64,000 nt of DNA from Brevibacillus agri (GCF_004117055.1 NZ_CP026363.1:2286001-2350000), one strand, 5' to 3'; shown: positions 42,803 through 51,420, numbered from the stretch's first letter. Numbers and translations are program-made. The notes: a model not told the origin generated them from the letters alone.

Positions 42803-43402
42803 ATGAATCTCGGCATGGAGCTGGAGTATGACAATCTGGCGGTTTGGTTTGATCGCAAGACATTGCACGCGATGGTGCAGGCCCTGGTGGAAGCGGGGGT
42901 GAGCGTCACGTGGAAGGAATCTCCCGAGCAGTTTCACCTCCTCGTGAACACCACGGACGGCCTTTCCGACTGGACCATGCAGCGATTAAACGGGTCTTAC
43001 AAGCTGCAAGTGGCAGGCGTTCCTGTACATGACTCGCGGGTGGCGCTGGTATTGTACCACTTCGTGGAACGAGCAAAGGGGCACGCCATCATCAAGGTCA
43101 GGTTGGATGACTGCATCTTGATGAAGCACGTCCAGTACGGAGAAGTCGTCAGAATAGTGGAAATAAAAGGAGCTGAGAAAAAAATGATCTACGAAAAATT
43201 CTGCAATGTGACGATGGACCAAGTGATTGCCGCTTTGAAACGGCGTGACTCAGAGGAGCGTATTCCGGTTTTGCGTCTGGAGCTCGATTATGAACTGGCG
43301 ACGTTGTTTGACGCGATAAAGGCAGAAGATCAGGCCCAAATCAAAAAATCTATGGAAGTATTAAAACAGCTTCGTCGAGAAATGCTGCTTTTGGAAGCGT
43401 AG
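42803..43402 (+). CDS. Conserved-looking hypothetical protein, 199 aa
   Basis: I do not recognise this family. The product is soluble, mixed alpha/beta, with a beta-rich N-terminal half (for example YDNLAVWFDRKTLHAMVQAL) and a helical, Lys/Gln-rich C-terminal end (IKKSMEVLKQLRREMLLLE) that may be coiled coil. There is no export signal. The ATG follows GGGAGGAG. A terminator lies 55 bases after the stop. It is divergent from yktB, and the promoter region between them is AT-rich with no clear consensus. Confidence 0.68.
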   Translation: MNLGMELEYDNLAVWFDRKTLHAMVQALVEAGVSVTWKESPEQFHLLVNTTDGLSDWTMQRLNGSYKLQVAGVPVHDSRVALVLYHFVERAKGHAIIKVRLDDCILMKHVQYGEVVRIVEIKGAEKKMIYEKFCNVTMDQVIAALKRRDSEERIPVLRLELDYELATLFDAIKAEDQAQIKKSMEVLKQLRREMLLLEA

Positions 43403-43456
43403 GTAGACTGGAGGATAACCATAGGACGATGAGCTTGACACATAGGCATACGGAAT

Positions 43457-43497
43457 GAAAAAGCGACATCTCACAAAATGAGGGTGTCGCTTTTTTT
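43457..43497 (+). terminator. Terminator of the 199-residue hypothetical gene
   Basis: The ten-base stem AAAAGCGACA/TGTCGCTTTT encloses a small inner hairpin (CTCA/TGAG) and is followed by TTTTTTT. Confidence 0.82.
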
Positions 43498-43625
43498 GGT
43501 TGCGCAAATTTTCGCATTTCCCGGTTTGCCAAAGTCTTTATTTGAACGGGCGGCGAAGCGGAGGTACAATAGAGAAGGCTTTGACTGCTTATTGCAACGC
43601 ATGTACCAGAAAGGAAGAAAATGTT

Positions 43626-44132
43626 TTGGAACCATTCCTATCCCAAATACCCAATGTCGCGATTTTGCTTCTGGCGATCATCGCGCTGACGCTGATTTTG
43701 CTCCTCGTCGTCATCCTGCAATCGGTTCGCATCAGCCGCATGCGCAAGTCGATCAACAGGCTGATGACAGGTACCGGAGGAGCCAACCTGGAGGAAGGCT
43801 TGCACAGGCTGCTGGATCAGGTAGATGAAGTCAAAAAACTGCAAGGCGATCAGCAGTTTACGCTCAATCGTCTATCACAGCGTATAGCAGCCCAGTGTGG
43901 CAGGGTAGCCATCATTCGCTACAACGCCTTCGGGGATGTCGGCAGCGATCTGAGCTTTTCCTTGGCGATTTTAGATGACGCCGAAAACGGTGTGGTGATT
44001 ACCAGTATTTTCGGGCGGGAAGAGTCGCGCGTGTACGCCAAGCCGATTGAAGCGGGAGCATCCGCCTACCACTTGTCCGAAGAAGAACAGGCTGCCATCA
44101 AAAAGGCAATGACGGCAAATTCCGGCCTCTGA
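43626..44132 (+). CDS. DUF4446-family membrane-anchored protein
   Basis: The 168-residue product has one N-terminal membrane helix (about 8-32, VAILLLAIIALTLILLLVVI), a short coiled coil (about 70-85) and a C-terminal domain with the DUF4446 pattern CGRVAIIRYNAFGDVGSDLS and FSLAILDDAENGVVITSI. The domain probably faces the cytosol and its role is unknown. The start is TTG, chosen because GAAAGGAAG is eight bases upstream; the longer frame starting at 43500 has no site and would put a non-hydrophobic head before the helix. Confidence 0.8.
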   Translation: MEPFLSQIPNVAILLLAIIALTLILLLVVILQSVRISRMRKSINRLMTGTGGANLEEGLHRLLDQVDEVKKLQGDQQFTLNRLSQRIAAQCGRVAIIRYNAFGDVGSDLSFSLAILDDAENGVVITSIFGREESRVYAKPIEAGASAYHLSEEEQAAIKKAMTANSGL

Positions 44133-44479
44133 CTCGCGGCGAATTCTTTTGAAACCGCAAGCATATGAATGAATCAGGGAGATCATTGCGTCTCTCTGCG
44201 TCATATTGCGGATATTCGGTATTTTTGCGTAAATTCATCTGCTTTTTCATCAAGACTTTTGAGGGCTTCTGTTGTATAATAAAGGTGTCAAGGATGGCTT
44301 TTTTTCGGAAAAACAAAAAGTAGGTGATCCGCCTTCATTACCCAAATCGACTTTCGATTCGCGGGGCAAGGCCAGGTTCTACAGCGTTCCTTCGTTGACA
44401 CTTAGCGTATCTCCTCTACATTTGGACACAGTTTGGTCGTAACTGGCCCACGGAAACCAAAAGAATTGAGGAGATATTT
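44133..44479. other. Intergenic leader before the 198-residue hypothetical gene
   Basis: A consensus TATAAT at 44275-44280 suggests a transcript start near 44287. That gives an unusually long leader of about 190 bases before the ATG at 44480. No known riboswitch class was recognised in it and no ATG, GTG or TTG uORF with a good site was found. The first part, 44133-44255, holds nothing I can name. Confidence 0.45.
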
Positions 44480-45076
44480 ATGGCACAGCGTTTAGCAACC
44501 AACTACGCCAAGGCCTATTTTACGGTGAATGAAGAGGAGTTGAACCAATTCGTCTCGCTCTTCACCAATGAACACATTTCAGTCGATGTCAAAGTATGCG
44601 ACAACGGCGACCGCGACGTAATCTTGTCTGACCATAACGGCGAAATTCAACTGAGCTTTTGCCGTGTCGGCAATCGCTACTCTTGCGACAGCTCCTATCT
44701 CATTCGGGATCGGCAGTTGGCGAATGCGATGAGAAAAGCGATGAAAACGTTTCGGGGCTATGGAATCGTCCACAGAATTTACGAAGGCTTCACGATGGTG
44801 TACCACTACGATCAAGGATCGGTGGTCAGCATCCAGGAGCTGTCGGGGGACGAGGAGACGTCCATCTTTGAAGATACCTCTCTGAACATTGCCAACGAGC
44901 TGGAAGCGTTGTTCCAGCAAGAGGGCAGCGAAAGGGAGATTGAGTCCTTGCGTCAGGAAACGGACCGCTGGCTGGATTTGCGTAATTGGGCAAAGGGAGC
45001 TGCTCCGGAGAAACTTCCAGCAATCGATACGCGTTTAGTGATGTTGTCGCAGCGTCTGTTTGAACTAGAAGTATAA
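44480..45076 (+). CDS. Hypothetical protein, 198 aa
   Basis: The soluble 198-residue product starts MAQRLATNYAKAYFTVNEEE, has a beta-rich middle (SVDVKVCDNGDRDVILSDHN and NRYSCDSSYLIRDRQ), and a helical acidic C-terminal half. No known domain is recognised and there is no export signal. GAGGAG lies seven bases before the ATG. It has a long leader and its own terminator. Its place between the DUF4446 gene and speD gives no functional hint. Confidence 0.68.
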   Translation: MAQRLATNYAKAYFTVNEEELNQFVSLFTNEHISVDVKVCDNGDRDVILSDHNGEIQLSFCRVGNRYSCDSSYLIRDRQLANAMRKAMKTFRGYGIVHRIYEGFTMVYHYDQGSVVSIQELSGDEETSIFEDTSLNIANELEALFQQEGSEREIESLRQETDRWLDLRNWAKGAAPEKLPAIDTRLVMLSQRLFELEV

Positions 45077-45090
45077 AAAACGTAAGACAA

Positions 45091-45119
45091 AACGGGTGCC
45101 GAGTGGTGCCCGTTTTTTT
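45091..45119 (+). terminator. Terminator of the 198-residue hypothetical gene
   Basis: The stem AACGGGTGCC/GGTGCCCGTT, with two G-U pairs, is followed by seven T residues. Confidence 0.8.
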
Positions 45120-45143
45120 CATGGACTTTCTCGAAAAAGGGTA

Positions 45144-45173
45144 TTGTCAAAGTAGGCAAATACATGGTATTGT
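45144..45173 (+). promoter_or_regulatory. Promoter of speD
   Basis: TTGTCA, an 18-base spacer and TATTGT with an extended TGG before it lie about 140 bases before the ATG, leaving a long leader. Confidence 0.5.
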
Positions 45174-45265
45174 TGTTTTCGTTGGAAACAGGATTAGGAA
45201 CCAGGATTCACTTCAAAGGGTGGATAACAAGAGGGAAACCGCCCCCGTTAGTGAATGACGCAGGT

Positions 45266-45296
45266 CCTAGCGATGTTTAACATTACACTTGCTAGG
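45266..45296 (+). promoter_or_regulatory. Hairpin in the speD leader next to the ribosome binding site
   Basis: CCTAGC and GCTAGG enclose an inner ATGTTTAACAT palindrome. The 3' arm ends at the start of the AAGGGGG ribosome binding site, so folding could influence translation of speD. Confidence 0.4.
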
Positions 45297-45312
45297 AAGG
45301 GGGAACCGAAAG

Positions 45313-45717
45313 ATGGAATACTCGACTTTCGGAAGACACGTTGCTGTTGACACATGGGGAGTTCAGTTTGACTTGTTGAACGACGCAGAATTTTTGAAAA
45401 AGGAAATGATTGAAGCTGCTGAGGCATGCGGAGCTACGGTGCTGAGCGTGCAAGCGAAGCAGTTCTCTCCTCAGGGTGCTACCGTGCTGGTTCTTCTCTC
45501 GGAAAGCCACCTGTCCATTCATACTTATCCTGAGCGCGGTTTTGCCGCTCTGGATTGCTACACTTGTGGCGAGACAGTCGATCCGCAAGTTGCCATCGAC
45601 TACTTGGTATCCGTGCTGAAGCCGGAGAAAACCTACGCGAAGAAACTCGTTCGCGGAACAGGTGAACTGCAAGTGGTTGAGCCAGAAATCAAAGTGGCTG
45701 AAGTTGTGAGTAAGTAA
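45313..45717 (+). CDS. speD: S-adenosylmethionine decarboxylase proenzyme SpeD
   Basis: The 134-residue proenzyme is the short prokaryotic class (class 1B): the self-cleavage segment LSESHLSIHTYPE places the pyruvoyl-forming Ser at 65 after Glu64; the catalytic Cys lies in LDCYTCGET (81-89) and the conserved ending includes LKPEKTYAKKLVRGTGEL. It makes decarboxylated SAM, the aminopropyl donor for spermidine. AAGGGGG lies nine bases before the ATG. It has its own promoter, leader hairpin and terminator. Confidence 0.95.
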   Translation: MEYSTFGRHVAVDTWGVQFDLLNDAEFLKKEMIEAAEACGATVLSVQAKQFSPQGATVLVLLSESHLSIHTYPERGFAALDCYTCGETVDPQVAIDYLVSVLKPEKTYAKKLVRGTGELQVVEPEIKVAEVVSK

Positions 45718-45735
45718 CAAAACGGAAGAGTATTC

Positions 45736-45768
45736 AAGAGGTGCGGGAGACATGTCCGCACCTCTTTT
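45736..45768. terminator. Terminator of speD, possibly bidirectional
   Basis: The 11-base stem AAGAGGTGCGG/CCGCACCTCTT ends in TTTT. It lies between convergent speD and the YhcN-type gene. Confidence 0.85.
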
Positions 45769-45794
45769 ACGTGAGAGCATGCGCTGTCGATCCA

Positions 45795-46409
45795 TCACCG
45801 CAACGGCTGCTGGATCGTCGTGCGCATGTCGTGCAGAAGTCTGGTAAATTCGGTCGAGGTGTTCGTTATTTTTTGTTCTACCGAGGTGCCCTCGTGCAAA
45901 ACCTGGTTGCTGCGGTTCGTCGCTTCCTCGTAAATTTGCGCGTTGATCGCACGCACGCGGTCAAAGACGGCTTGGTCGGACGAGACTTGCATTTGCAAGG
46001 TAGGCGACACAGCCCGACAAGCAGAGTGGACTTGCTGCTCGATCACTTTTGCCTGCGGCTCGCCAAGGTTGTCGCGCACGCGAATGCCGATCACGGCGTC
46101 CTGGCCGCTTACGACGACAGTAGCGCGATCGACGCCCGGGACATCATCGGCCGCTTTTGTAAGCTGCTCTGCCAGGTCTTGATTGAAGCCGTTTGAGGTG
46201 TACCCTTTGAGGTAGTTCTGGGCGTTGATTCCTTGCGTATAGGCGTTAAAATCGTGTCCGATGCTTGAGCGAGTCATCGGTGTCGCTGGATGCGAACTGC
46301 TTTGCGTCTGTGCGCCCGTGTCAGGCCCTGCGTTGGAAGACGCGCACCCGACAAGCGTTGCTGCGATCAAGAACAAACCTGTGAAATAGCTTGGCTCGTT
46401 TTTCCTCAT
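45795..46409 (-). CDS. YhcN/YlaJ-family sporulation lipoprotein
   Basis: The 204-residue product has a lipoprotein signal ending in LVGC (Cys22), a Ser/Thr/Gln-rich linker and a YhcN/YlaJ domain (about 80-200, with LTKAADDVPGVDRATVVVSG and DAVIGIRVRDNLG). Family members are lipoproteins of the forespore inner membrane or cortex, linked to germination and outgrowth. The ATG at 46409 follows GGAGGTG; the longer frame to 46451 has no site. It is divergent from typA; a second family member lies at 55138-55752. Confidence 0.87.
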   Translation of the reverse strand: MRKNEPSYFTGLFLIAATLVGCASSNAGPDTGAQTQSSSHPATPMTRSSIGHDFNAYTQGINAQNYLKGYTSNGFNQDLAEQLTKAADDVPGVDRATVVVSGQDAVIGIRVRDNLGEPQAKVIEQQVHSACRAVSPTLQMQVSSDQAVFDRVRAINAQIYEEATNRSNQVLHEGTSVEQKITNTSTEFTRLLHDMRTTIQQPLR

Positions 46410-46546
46410 GGCAGACCACCTCCTGTCTTTAGTATGTCGATTGTGGCGCATGCTAATCAGGAAGTGTTTCCGAGTAAAAAAATGCCCATTGTGCCGTGTT
46501 TCGCGACCTGTTAATATGGAAGGTATGCATAACAGAGGAGGTTCAC

Positions 46547-48388
46547 ATGAAGCGTCTTGACATACGCAACATTGCCATTATTGCCCACGTTGACCATGGA
46601 AAAACAACGTTGGTCGACAAGCTTTTGATCCAATCGGGCACATTCCGCAGCAACCAGCAGGTAGAGGAGAGAATGATGGACTCCAACGACCTGGAGCGGG
46701 AACGCGGGATTACGATCCTGGCGAAAACAACGTCCGTGAAATACAAAGAGTTCACCATCAACATTTTGGATACGCCAGGCCACGCCGACTTCGGTGGCGA
46801 GGTAGAGCGGATCATGAGCATGGTGGACGGCGTCCTTTTGATTGTTGACGCATTTGAAGGCTGTATGCCACAAACCCGTTTCGTATTGAAAAAAGCGCTC
46901 GAAGCAAAAGTTACCCCGATCGTTGTCGTGAACAAGGTAGACCGCGACAATGCACGTCCTCAAGAAGTCATCAACGAAGTGTACGACCTGTTTATCGATC
47001 TCGATGCGACGGAAGATCAACTGGAATTCCCGATCGTCTACGCTTCCGGCCTGCAAGGTATCGCCGGAATGGAGCCGGATAAACTGGAAGGCGACCTTCG
47101 TCCACTTTTCGACACCATTGTTGAGCACATGCCCGCACCTGATGCCGATGAAAACGCACCACTCCAAATGCAAGTAACCATGCTGGATTATAACGACTTT
47201 TTGGGTCGTATCGGGATTGGCCGCATTTATCGCGGAACCATGAATGTAAATGAAATGGTATCGGTCACCACGCGCAACGGCGAAGTGAAAAAAGCGCGGA
47301 TTCAAAAGCTGTTCGGCTTCTCCGGCTTGCAGCGCGTGGAACAAAAAACGGCGAGAGCAGGGGACATCGTCGCGATCGCAGGGATTGACGATATCAACGT
47401 AGGCGAAACCGTTTGCCACGTCGACCACCCGGATGCGCTGCCTCTGTTGAAAATCGACGAGCCGACATTGCAAATGACGTTTTTGGTGAACAACAGCCCG
47501 TTTGCAGGCCGCGAAGGGAAACACGTTACTTCCCGCAAGCTGCGCGATCGCCTGATGGCCGAGCTGGAGACAGATGTATCTCTTCGTGTGGAAGAAACAG
47601 ATTCTCCAGATGCGTTCATTGTATCTGGACGCGGGGAATTGCATCTGTCCATCCTTGTGGAAAACATGCGCCGCGAAGGCTTCGAGCTGGGCGTGTCCAA
47701 GCCGGAAGTCATCGTGCGAATGATCGACGGACAAAAAATGGAGCCGGCTGAGTTTCTCGTGATCGACGTGCCGGAAGAATACACCGGGGCTGTCATGGAG
47801 ACGCTGGGCCAACGCAAGGCCGAGATGGTCAACATGGTCAACAACGGCTTCGGCCAGGTCCGTCTGGAGTTCATCATTCCGTCCCGCGGACTGATCGGCT
47901 ACCGCACGGAGTTTTTGACGATCACACGCGGCTACGGCATCCTCAACCATTCCTTTGACAGCTATCGTCCGCTTGTCCAGGGCGCTGTGGGTGGACGTCA
48001 CGCAGGCGTGCTCATTTCCCACGAGACCGGAACCGCAACCACGTACGGCCTGATGTCTGTCGAGGATCGCGGCATCATGTTCATCACGCCGGGTACGGAA
48101 GTCTATGAAGGCATGATCGTGGGCGAACACAACCGCGACAACGACTTGACCGTCAACGTGTGCAAAGAGAAGCACGCGACCAACGTCCGCTCCGCAACGA
48201 AGGACGAGACGGTGAAAATGAAGACCCCTCGCCTGCTGACGCTGGAAGAGGCTCTGGAGTATTTGAACGACGACGAGCTGTGCGAAGTTACGCCACAATC
48301 CGTCCGTTTGCGCAAAAAGTATTTGAACAAATCGGATCGCGAGCGCTACGAAAAGCAAAAGCGCTGGGAAGCACAACCGCAAGCGTAA
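46547..48388 (+). CDS. typA: Ribosome-associated translational GTPase TypA/BipA
   Basis: The 613-residue protein has all translational GTPase motifs: G1 AHVDHGKT (13-20), the switch I region LERERGITI, G3 DTPGHADFGGEV and G4 NKVDRD. EF-G-like domains III and V follow, and the TypA-specific C-terminal domain includes SRGLIGYRTEFLT. It binds the ribosome and supports assembly and growth under stress or cold. The ATG has AGAGGAGG five bases before it. Equivalent to YlaG of Bacillus, and the linked ylaH, ylaJ and ylaK genes keep that order with insertions between. Confidence 0.96.
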   Translation: MKRLDIRNIAIIAHVDHGKTTLVDKLLIQSGTFRSNQQVEERMMDSNDLERERGITILAKTTSVKYKEFTINILDTPGHADFGGEVERIMSMVDGVLLIVDAFEGCMPQTRFVLKKALEAKVTPIVVVNKVDRDNARPQEVINEVYDLFIDLDATEDQLEFPIVYASGLQGIAGMEPDKLEGDLRPLFDTIVEHMPAPDADENAPLQMQVTMLDYNDFLGRIGIGRIYRGTMNVNEMVSVTTRNGEVKKARIQKLFGFSGLQRVEQKTARAGDIVAIAGIDDINVGETVCHVDHPDALPLLKIDEPTLQMTFLVNNSPFAGREGKHVTSRKLRDRLMAELETDVSLRVEETDSPDAFIVSGRGELHLSILVENMRREGFELGVSKPEVIVRMIDGQKMEPAEFLVIDVPEEYTGAVMETLGQRKAEMVNMVNNGFGQVRLEFIIPSRGLIGYRTEFLTITRGYGILNHSFDSYRPLVQGAVGGRHAGVLISHETGTATTYGLMSVEDRGIMFITPGTEVYEGMIVGEHNRDNDLTVNVCKEKHATNVRSATKDETVKMKTPRLLTLEEALEYLNDDELCEVTPQSVRLRKKYLNKSDRERYEKQKRWEAQPQA

Positions 48389-48413
48389 GCTCGCGGCGCA
48401 ATCGCGGTACAAT

Positions 48414-48454
48414 AAAAGCCGCTTTGTCCCCGATGATGGGCAAAGCGGCTTTTG
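48414..48454. terminator. Terminator between typA and the glutathione peroxidase gene
   Basis: The 13-base stem AAAAGCCGCTTTG/CAAAGCGGCTTTT separates two convergent genes and has T-runs on both strands. Confidence 0.85.
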
Positions 48455-48475
48455 GTTTGGCAGGGAAGCCGTTTT

Positions 48476-48949
48476 TTACAGCAAGCGTTCGATGTCAGCG
48501 GCCACGTCTTCCGGCTGCACGCGGGCACCGATGCGCTTGACGATACGGCCTTCCTTGTCTACGAGAAACTTGGCGAAGTTCCATTCGATCTCTTCACCCT
48601 GGCCTTCGGGAGCGTTGGCTTTCAGGTGCTGGTACAAAGGATGGGCAGTTGGACCGTTCACATCGATTTTGGCAAACAGCGGGAACGTTACGCCGTAGTG
48701 GCGATCACAAAATGCCGCGATCTCTTCCTCGCTGCCAGGCTCTTGAGCGGCAAACTGGTTGCACGGAAAGCCGAGAACGGCGAATCCTTTGTCCGCATAG
48801 CGCGTGTACAGCTCCTGCAAGCCTTTGTACTGCGGGGTTAGTCCGCACTGGCTGGCGGTATTGACGATCAGCAAAACGCGTCCTTTGTACTCGGCCAGCG
48901 TCTGTTCTTCGCCGGAAATCGTCTTGACGGAAATATCGTACAGGCTCAT
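48476..48949 (-). CDS. Glutathione peroxidase-family thiol peroxidase
   Basis: The 157-residue protein matches the Cys-type glutathione peroxidases: the peroxidatic Cys35 in NTASQCGLTPQY, GFPCNQFAAQEPG near 58-70 (where Cys may be the resolving residue), and WNFAKFLVDKEG near 122-133. The Gln and Trp of the usual tetrad are in place. In Bacillus such enzymes use thioredoxin rather than glutathione. AAAGGTGG lies seven bases before the ATG. Monocistronic; convergent with typA. Confidence 0.93.
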   Translation of the reverse strand: MSLYDISVKTISGEEQTLAEYKGRVLLIVNTASQCGLTPQYKGLQELYTRYADKGFAVLGFPCNQFAAQEPGSEEEIAAFCDRHYGVTFPLFAKIDVNGPTAHPLYQHLKANAPEGQGEEIEWNFAKFLVDKEGRIVKRIGARVQPEDVAADIERLL

Positions 48950-49123
48950 GTTTTTCCCACCTTTTTCTAAGTTTGCGACCCTCTCATCATAGCATGTCCG
49001 CGAAAAGGCAGGCTAGCATTGTCGTGCGCCAAGTGCAGGAGCAGTCCGTTTTTGACAGGAAATCCATCACCTGATAAAGTAAAAAGGATACATACGAAAA
49101 AACGTTGGAAAAAGGAAAAGATT

Positions 49124-49173
49124 ATGCAAAAGAGCGGGTCTTTCCCGTCGCGGTGAGAGGACACGGCCTTTTG
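49124..49173 (+). promoter_or_regulatory. Leader hairpin and 10-codon upstream frame before ylaH
   Basis: AAAGGA precedes ATG at 49124, opening a ten-codon frame (MQKSGSFPSR, stop at 49154-49156). GCAAAAG near its start pairs with CTTTTGC at 49167-49173, just before the ylaH ribosome binding site. This could be a translated leader that controls ylaH, or chance. Confidence 0.3.
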
Positions 49174-49193
49174 CGTTACAGGAGAGATTTGTG

Positions 49194-49511
49194 ATGGACT
49201 GGATACACCTTGCTTCAACCTACGTACCGGCAAACCCGGATCAACTGAGCGCCTACGACAGCTTCCGCCTGTGGGCGGACCATAATCGGGCTTGGATTTT
49301 GTTTGTGCAATTAATTATCGTTTACTACCTGGGGTTTGCGACGGTAATTCGCATGCCGATCTTGAAAACGTTGCTTTTATACCTTCTCCTGTTCGTCGGG
49401 GCGCTGATCTTTGCGATTTTGGACGTCCAGCTTCCTGTGAAGAGCGCGATGCTGGTCGCGATTGTCATTCTGGTCGTCGTCAAGCTGAGAATCAAACCGG
49501 AGCGAAAGTGA
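49194..49511 (+). CDS. ylaH: YlaH-like membrane protein
   Basis: The 105-residue product has two to three membrane helices (about 33-52, 58-80 and 84-100, with LLLYLLLFVGALIFAILDVQ) and a short basic end. It matches the YlaH-like family, which sits next to typA (ylaG) in Bacillus; its role is unknown. The ATG at 49194 has GGAG nine bases before it; a GTG directly before could also serve. A second small gene follows after ten bases and is probably co-transcribed. Confidence 0.85.
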   Translation: MDWIHLASTYVPANPDQLSAYDSFRLWADHNRAWILFVQLIIVYYLGFATVIRMPILKTLLLYLLLFVGALIFAILDVQLPVKSAMLVAIVILVVVKLRIKPERK

Positions 49512-49521
49512 GGTTGCCCTC

Positions 49522-49794
49522 GTGAAACGTGATGATGCACTCTTTAACTGGTTGCAGATTCAAGTGGTAGCAGACGCGCGGCCGGACGATCAGTCGGCGC
49601 AGGAGACGGCGGCGTTTTTCTTGCAGATGTTGCAGGAGGACCACGCGCTTAGCGAGCTTGCCTATCGGCAGGAAGGCGGCTGGTACGTGCTGACGGCAAA
49701 GGAGGAAGCGGCGACGTTCGAGCGCAAATATCCGGCTGAAACGGTCGAGTTCTTGCTGGTCGCGATTGAAAACGAGCCTAAATACAATAGTTAA
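49522..49794 (+). CDS. Small hypothetical protein, 90 aa
   Basis: The soluble product begins MKRDDALFNWLQIQVVADAR and is mostly helical, with an acidic composition and a short strand pair near 50-60 (GGWYVLTAKEE). It is not YlaI or YlaN, which are the neighbours of ylaH in Bacillus. The start is GTG with GAGG eight bases upstream, and the gene lies ten bases after ylaH, so it shares its operon. A terminator follows. No function can be given. Confidence 0.7.
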   Translation: MKRDDALFNWLQIQVVADARPDDQSAQETAAFFLQMLQEDHALSELAYRQEGGWYVLTAKEEAATFERKYPAETVEFLLVAIENEPKYNS

Positions 49795-49802
49795 AAAAAG
49801 GG

Positions 49803-49853
49803 AAAAGACTCTTTCCGGCTCCGACCTGTTCGGCGGCGGAAGAGTCTTTTTTG
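49803..49853 (+). terminator. Terminator of the ylaH operon
   Basis: The stem AAAAGACTCTTTCCG pairs with CGGAAGAGTCTTTT and is followed by TTG. Confidence 0.82.
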
Positions 49854-50037
49854 TCGTGCGCACGGGGGCATTATCAGGCGTTCAGAGTGTCCCGGCGCGC
49901 TTTTTTGCTGTCTGGAGCCGCTGTGGGTATTTAGACGTGTTTTCGGCTGCGGTGCAACTTTTGAAAAAAACGCTACGTCTGTATGGTTGCCCACAGAAGA
50001 CAGGGGATGATTGGCAAAAATAGAGGGGGAGACACCA

Positions 50038-51420
50038 GTGAAAAAGATCATGACCAAGCCCGTATTGGCGGTCGTTACGGCGGCGGGACTCATCGGCTGC
50101 CTGACGCCGATTTTTGCAGATGCCAGCTCCAGCAGCACGCCGGCGACCAAGGTAGTGATGAGCGACGAAGGCAAGCAGGTTACCCGCTACAACCTGAAAG
50201 AGCTTGCGAAAAACGACCCGGCTACGCTGAATATGCTGCTGAAAAACCAGGCAGACCATTTGTACCTGATTGTAGATCCGATCCATCTGAATACGAAGCT
50301 GCAAACATACATGGAAACGAACAAGTCGGAGTGGGAGCGCATTTATCGCGACTATTACGGCGACATCTGGCTGGAAGTTCGCCGCACAGAGGCGGACGAG
50401 GAACTGGTCAGCGTGAGCGCGCAGACCGAAAACGGCAAGGTGTACATCAAAGGCATCGTGACGCCGGAAGTGACGAAAGTAGTCGTGACCAAGCCGAACG
50501 GCGACTTTATCGAGGCAGTGCCGACGAGCGAGCATTCGTTTACCGTCAGCTTTGCCGCGCCGGAAACAGATTCCGTCCAATACGTCACCGTACAGGCGTA
50601 TGCCGGCAGTCTGTTGGCGGACAGTGAAAAAGTTAAGCTCATCCCGCAGGCTGACGAGGAAAAAAGCAGGCTGATCCACGCCTTTTCCGTGTACGACGCC
50701 AAAAAAGCCGAATGGCAGGTAAAAGGTGTCGTCAAGCACGGAGCGGACAAGGTCGTCGTCTCCTACAACGGCGTGAAACAGGAGACGAGCTTGAAGAAGC
50801 TGTGGGACGGGGTGGACAGCTTCAGCGTGACGGTCAAGGACGTGAAGGCGAAAGCCGCAAGCGACGAAGCGCTGGTCGAAATATATGAAGACGGGAAAAA
50901 AGTCGACTCCGACACGATCAAAGTCGATGTCGTCAACCCACCGGACAAAGACCCTGGCGCGGCCTATGCCATTGCCGGAACGGCAGTGCACGATTTGAAG
51001 AAAAAGTCCGTTCAACTGAAAGGCACCGTCAAGGGCTGGGACGAGAAGCAAAAAGCAAAGCTTGTCGTCGTCACCCCGGACGGCAAGAAAAAGGAGATCA
51101 AGCCAAACGACAAGGGCGAATACACCGTGACCTTTACCTACAAAAACCGCTCGTTTGCTGCGAAAACCGTCCATCTGGAACTGTACGCGAAAGACAAGCT
51201 GGTAAAGCAGGCGGACATCGCGCTGAGCACGAAAATTACCGCCGTGCCGAAGAAGGATGACGATAAGGACGACAAGGATAAAGACAAGCACCACTATCCA
51301 AACGGAAAAGCATACGGCTATTGGAAAAACTACGACGGCAAATGGAAAGATGGCGACAAAGATGACCGCGACGATGACCGCGACGACGACGACGACCGCG
51401 GCAAAAGAAGCGGCAAGTAG
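50038..51420 (+). CDS. Secreted multi-domain protein with a highly charged C-terminal tail
   Basis: The 460-residue product has an export signal (about 1-28). LIGC at 18-21 could also be read as a lipobox, so it may be a lipoprotein. The middle contains several similar beta-rich domains (about 130-205, 215-300, 310-400) with patterns such as VYIKGIVTPEVTKVVVTKPN and WQVKGVVKHGADKVVVSYNG, like immunoglobulin-type repeats. The last 45 residues are mostly Lys and Asp with His, ending in a DDRDDD-type run, probably disordered and perhaps metal-binding. The start is GTG after AGGGGGAG. Function unknown. Confidence 0.75.
   Translation: MKKIMTKPVLAVVTAAGLIGCLTPIFADASSSSTPATKVVMSDEGKQVTRYNLKELAKNDPATLNMLLKNQADHLYLIVDPIHLNTKLQTYMETNKSEWERIYRDYYGDIWLEVRRTEADEELVSVSAQTENGKVYIKGIVTPEVTKVVVTKPNGDFIEAVPTSEHSFTVSFAAPETDSVQYVTVQAYAGSLLADSEKVKLIPQADEEKSRLIHAFSVYDAKKAEWQVKGVVKHGADKVVVSYNGVKQETSLKKLWDGVDSFSVTVKDVKAKAASDEALVEIYEDGKKVDSDTIKVDVVNPPDKDPGAAYAIAGTAVHDLKKKSVQLKGTVKGWDEKQKAKLVVVTPDGKKKEIKPNDKGEYTVTFTYKNRSFAAKTVHLELYAKDKLVKQADIALSTKITAVPKKDDDKDDKDKDKHHYPNGKAYGYWKNYDGKWKDGDKDDRDDDRDDDDDRGKRSGK

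Noticed and set aside
44337..44405. Possible 22-residue leader frame beginning with ATT after TAGGTGATC
   Set aside because: ATT starts are very rare, and nothing else supports translation here.
46511..48412. 633-codon frame antisense to typA
   Set aside because: typA has all GTPase motifs on the other strand; the antisense frame shows no domain, no ribosome binding site and a shadow composition.
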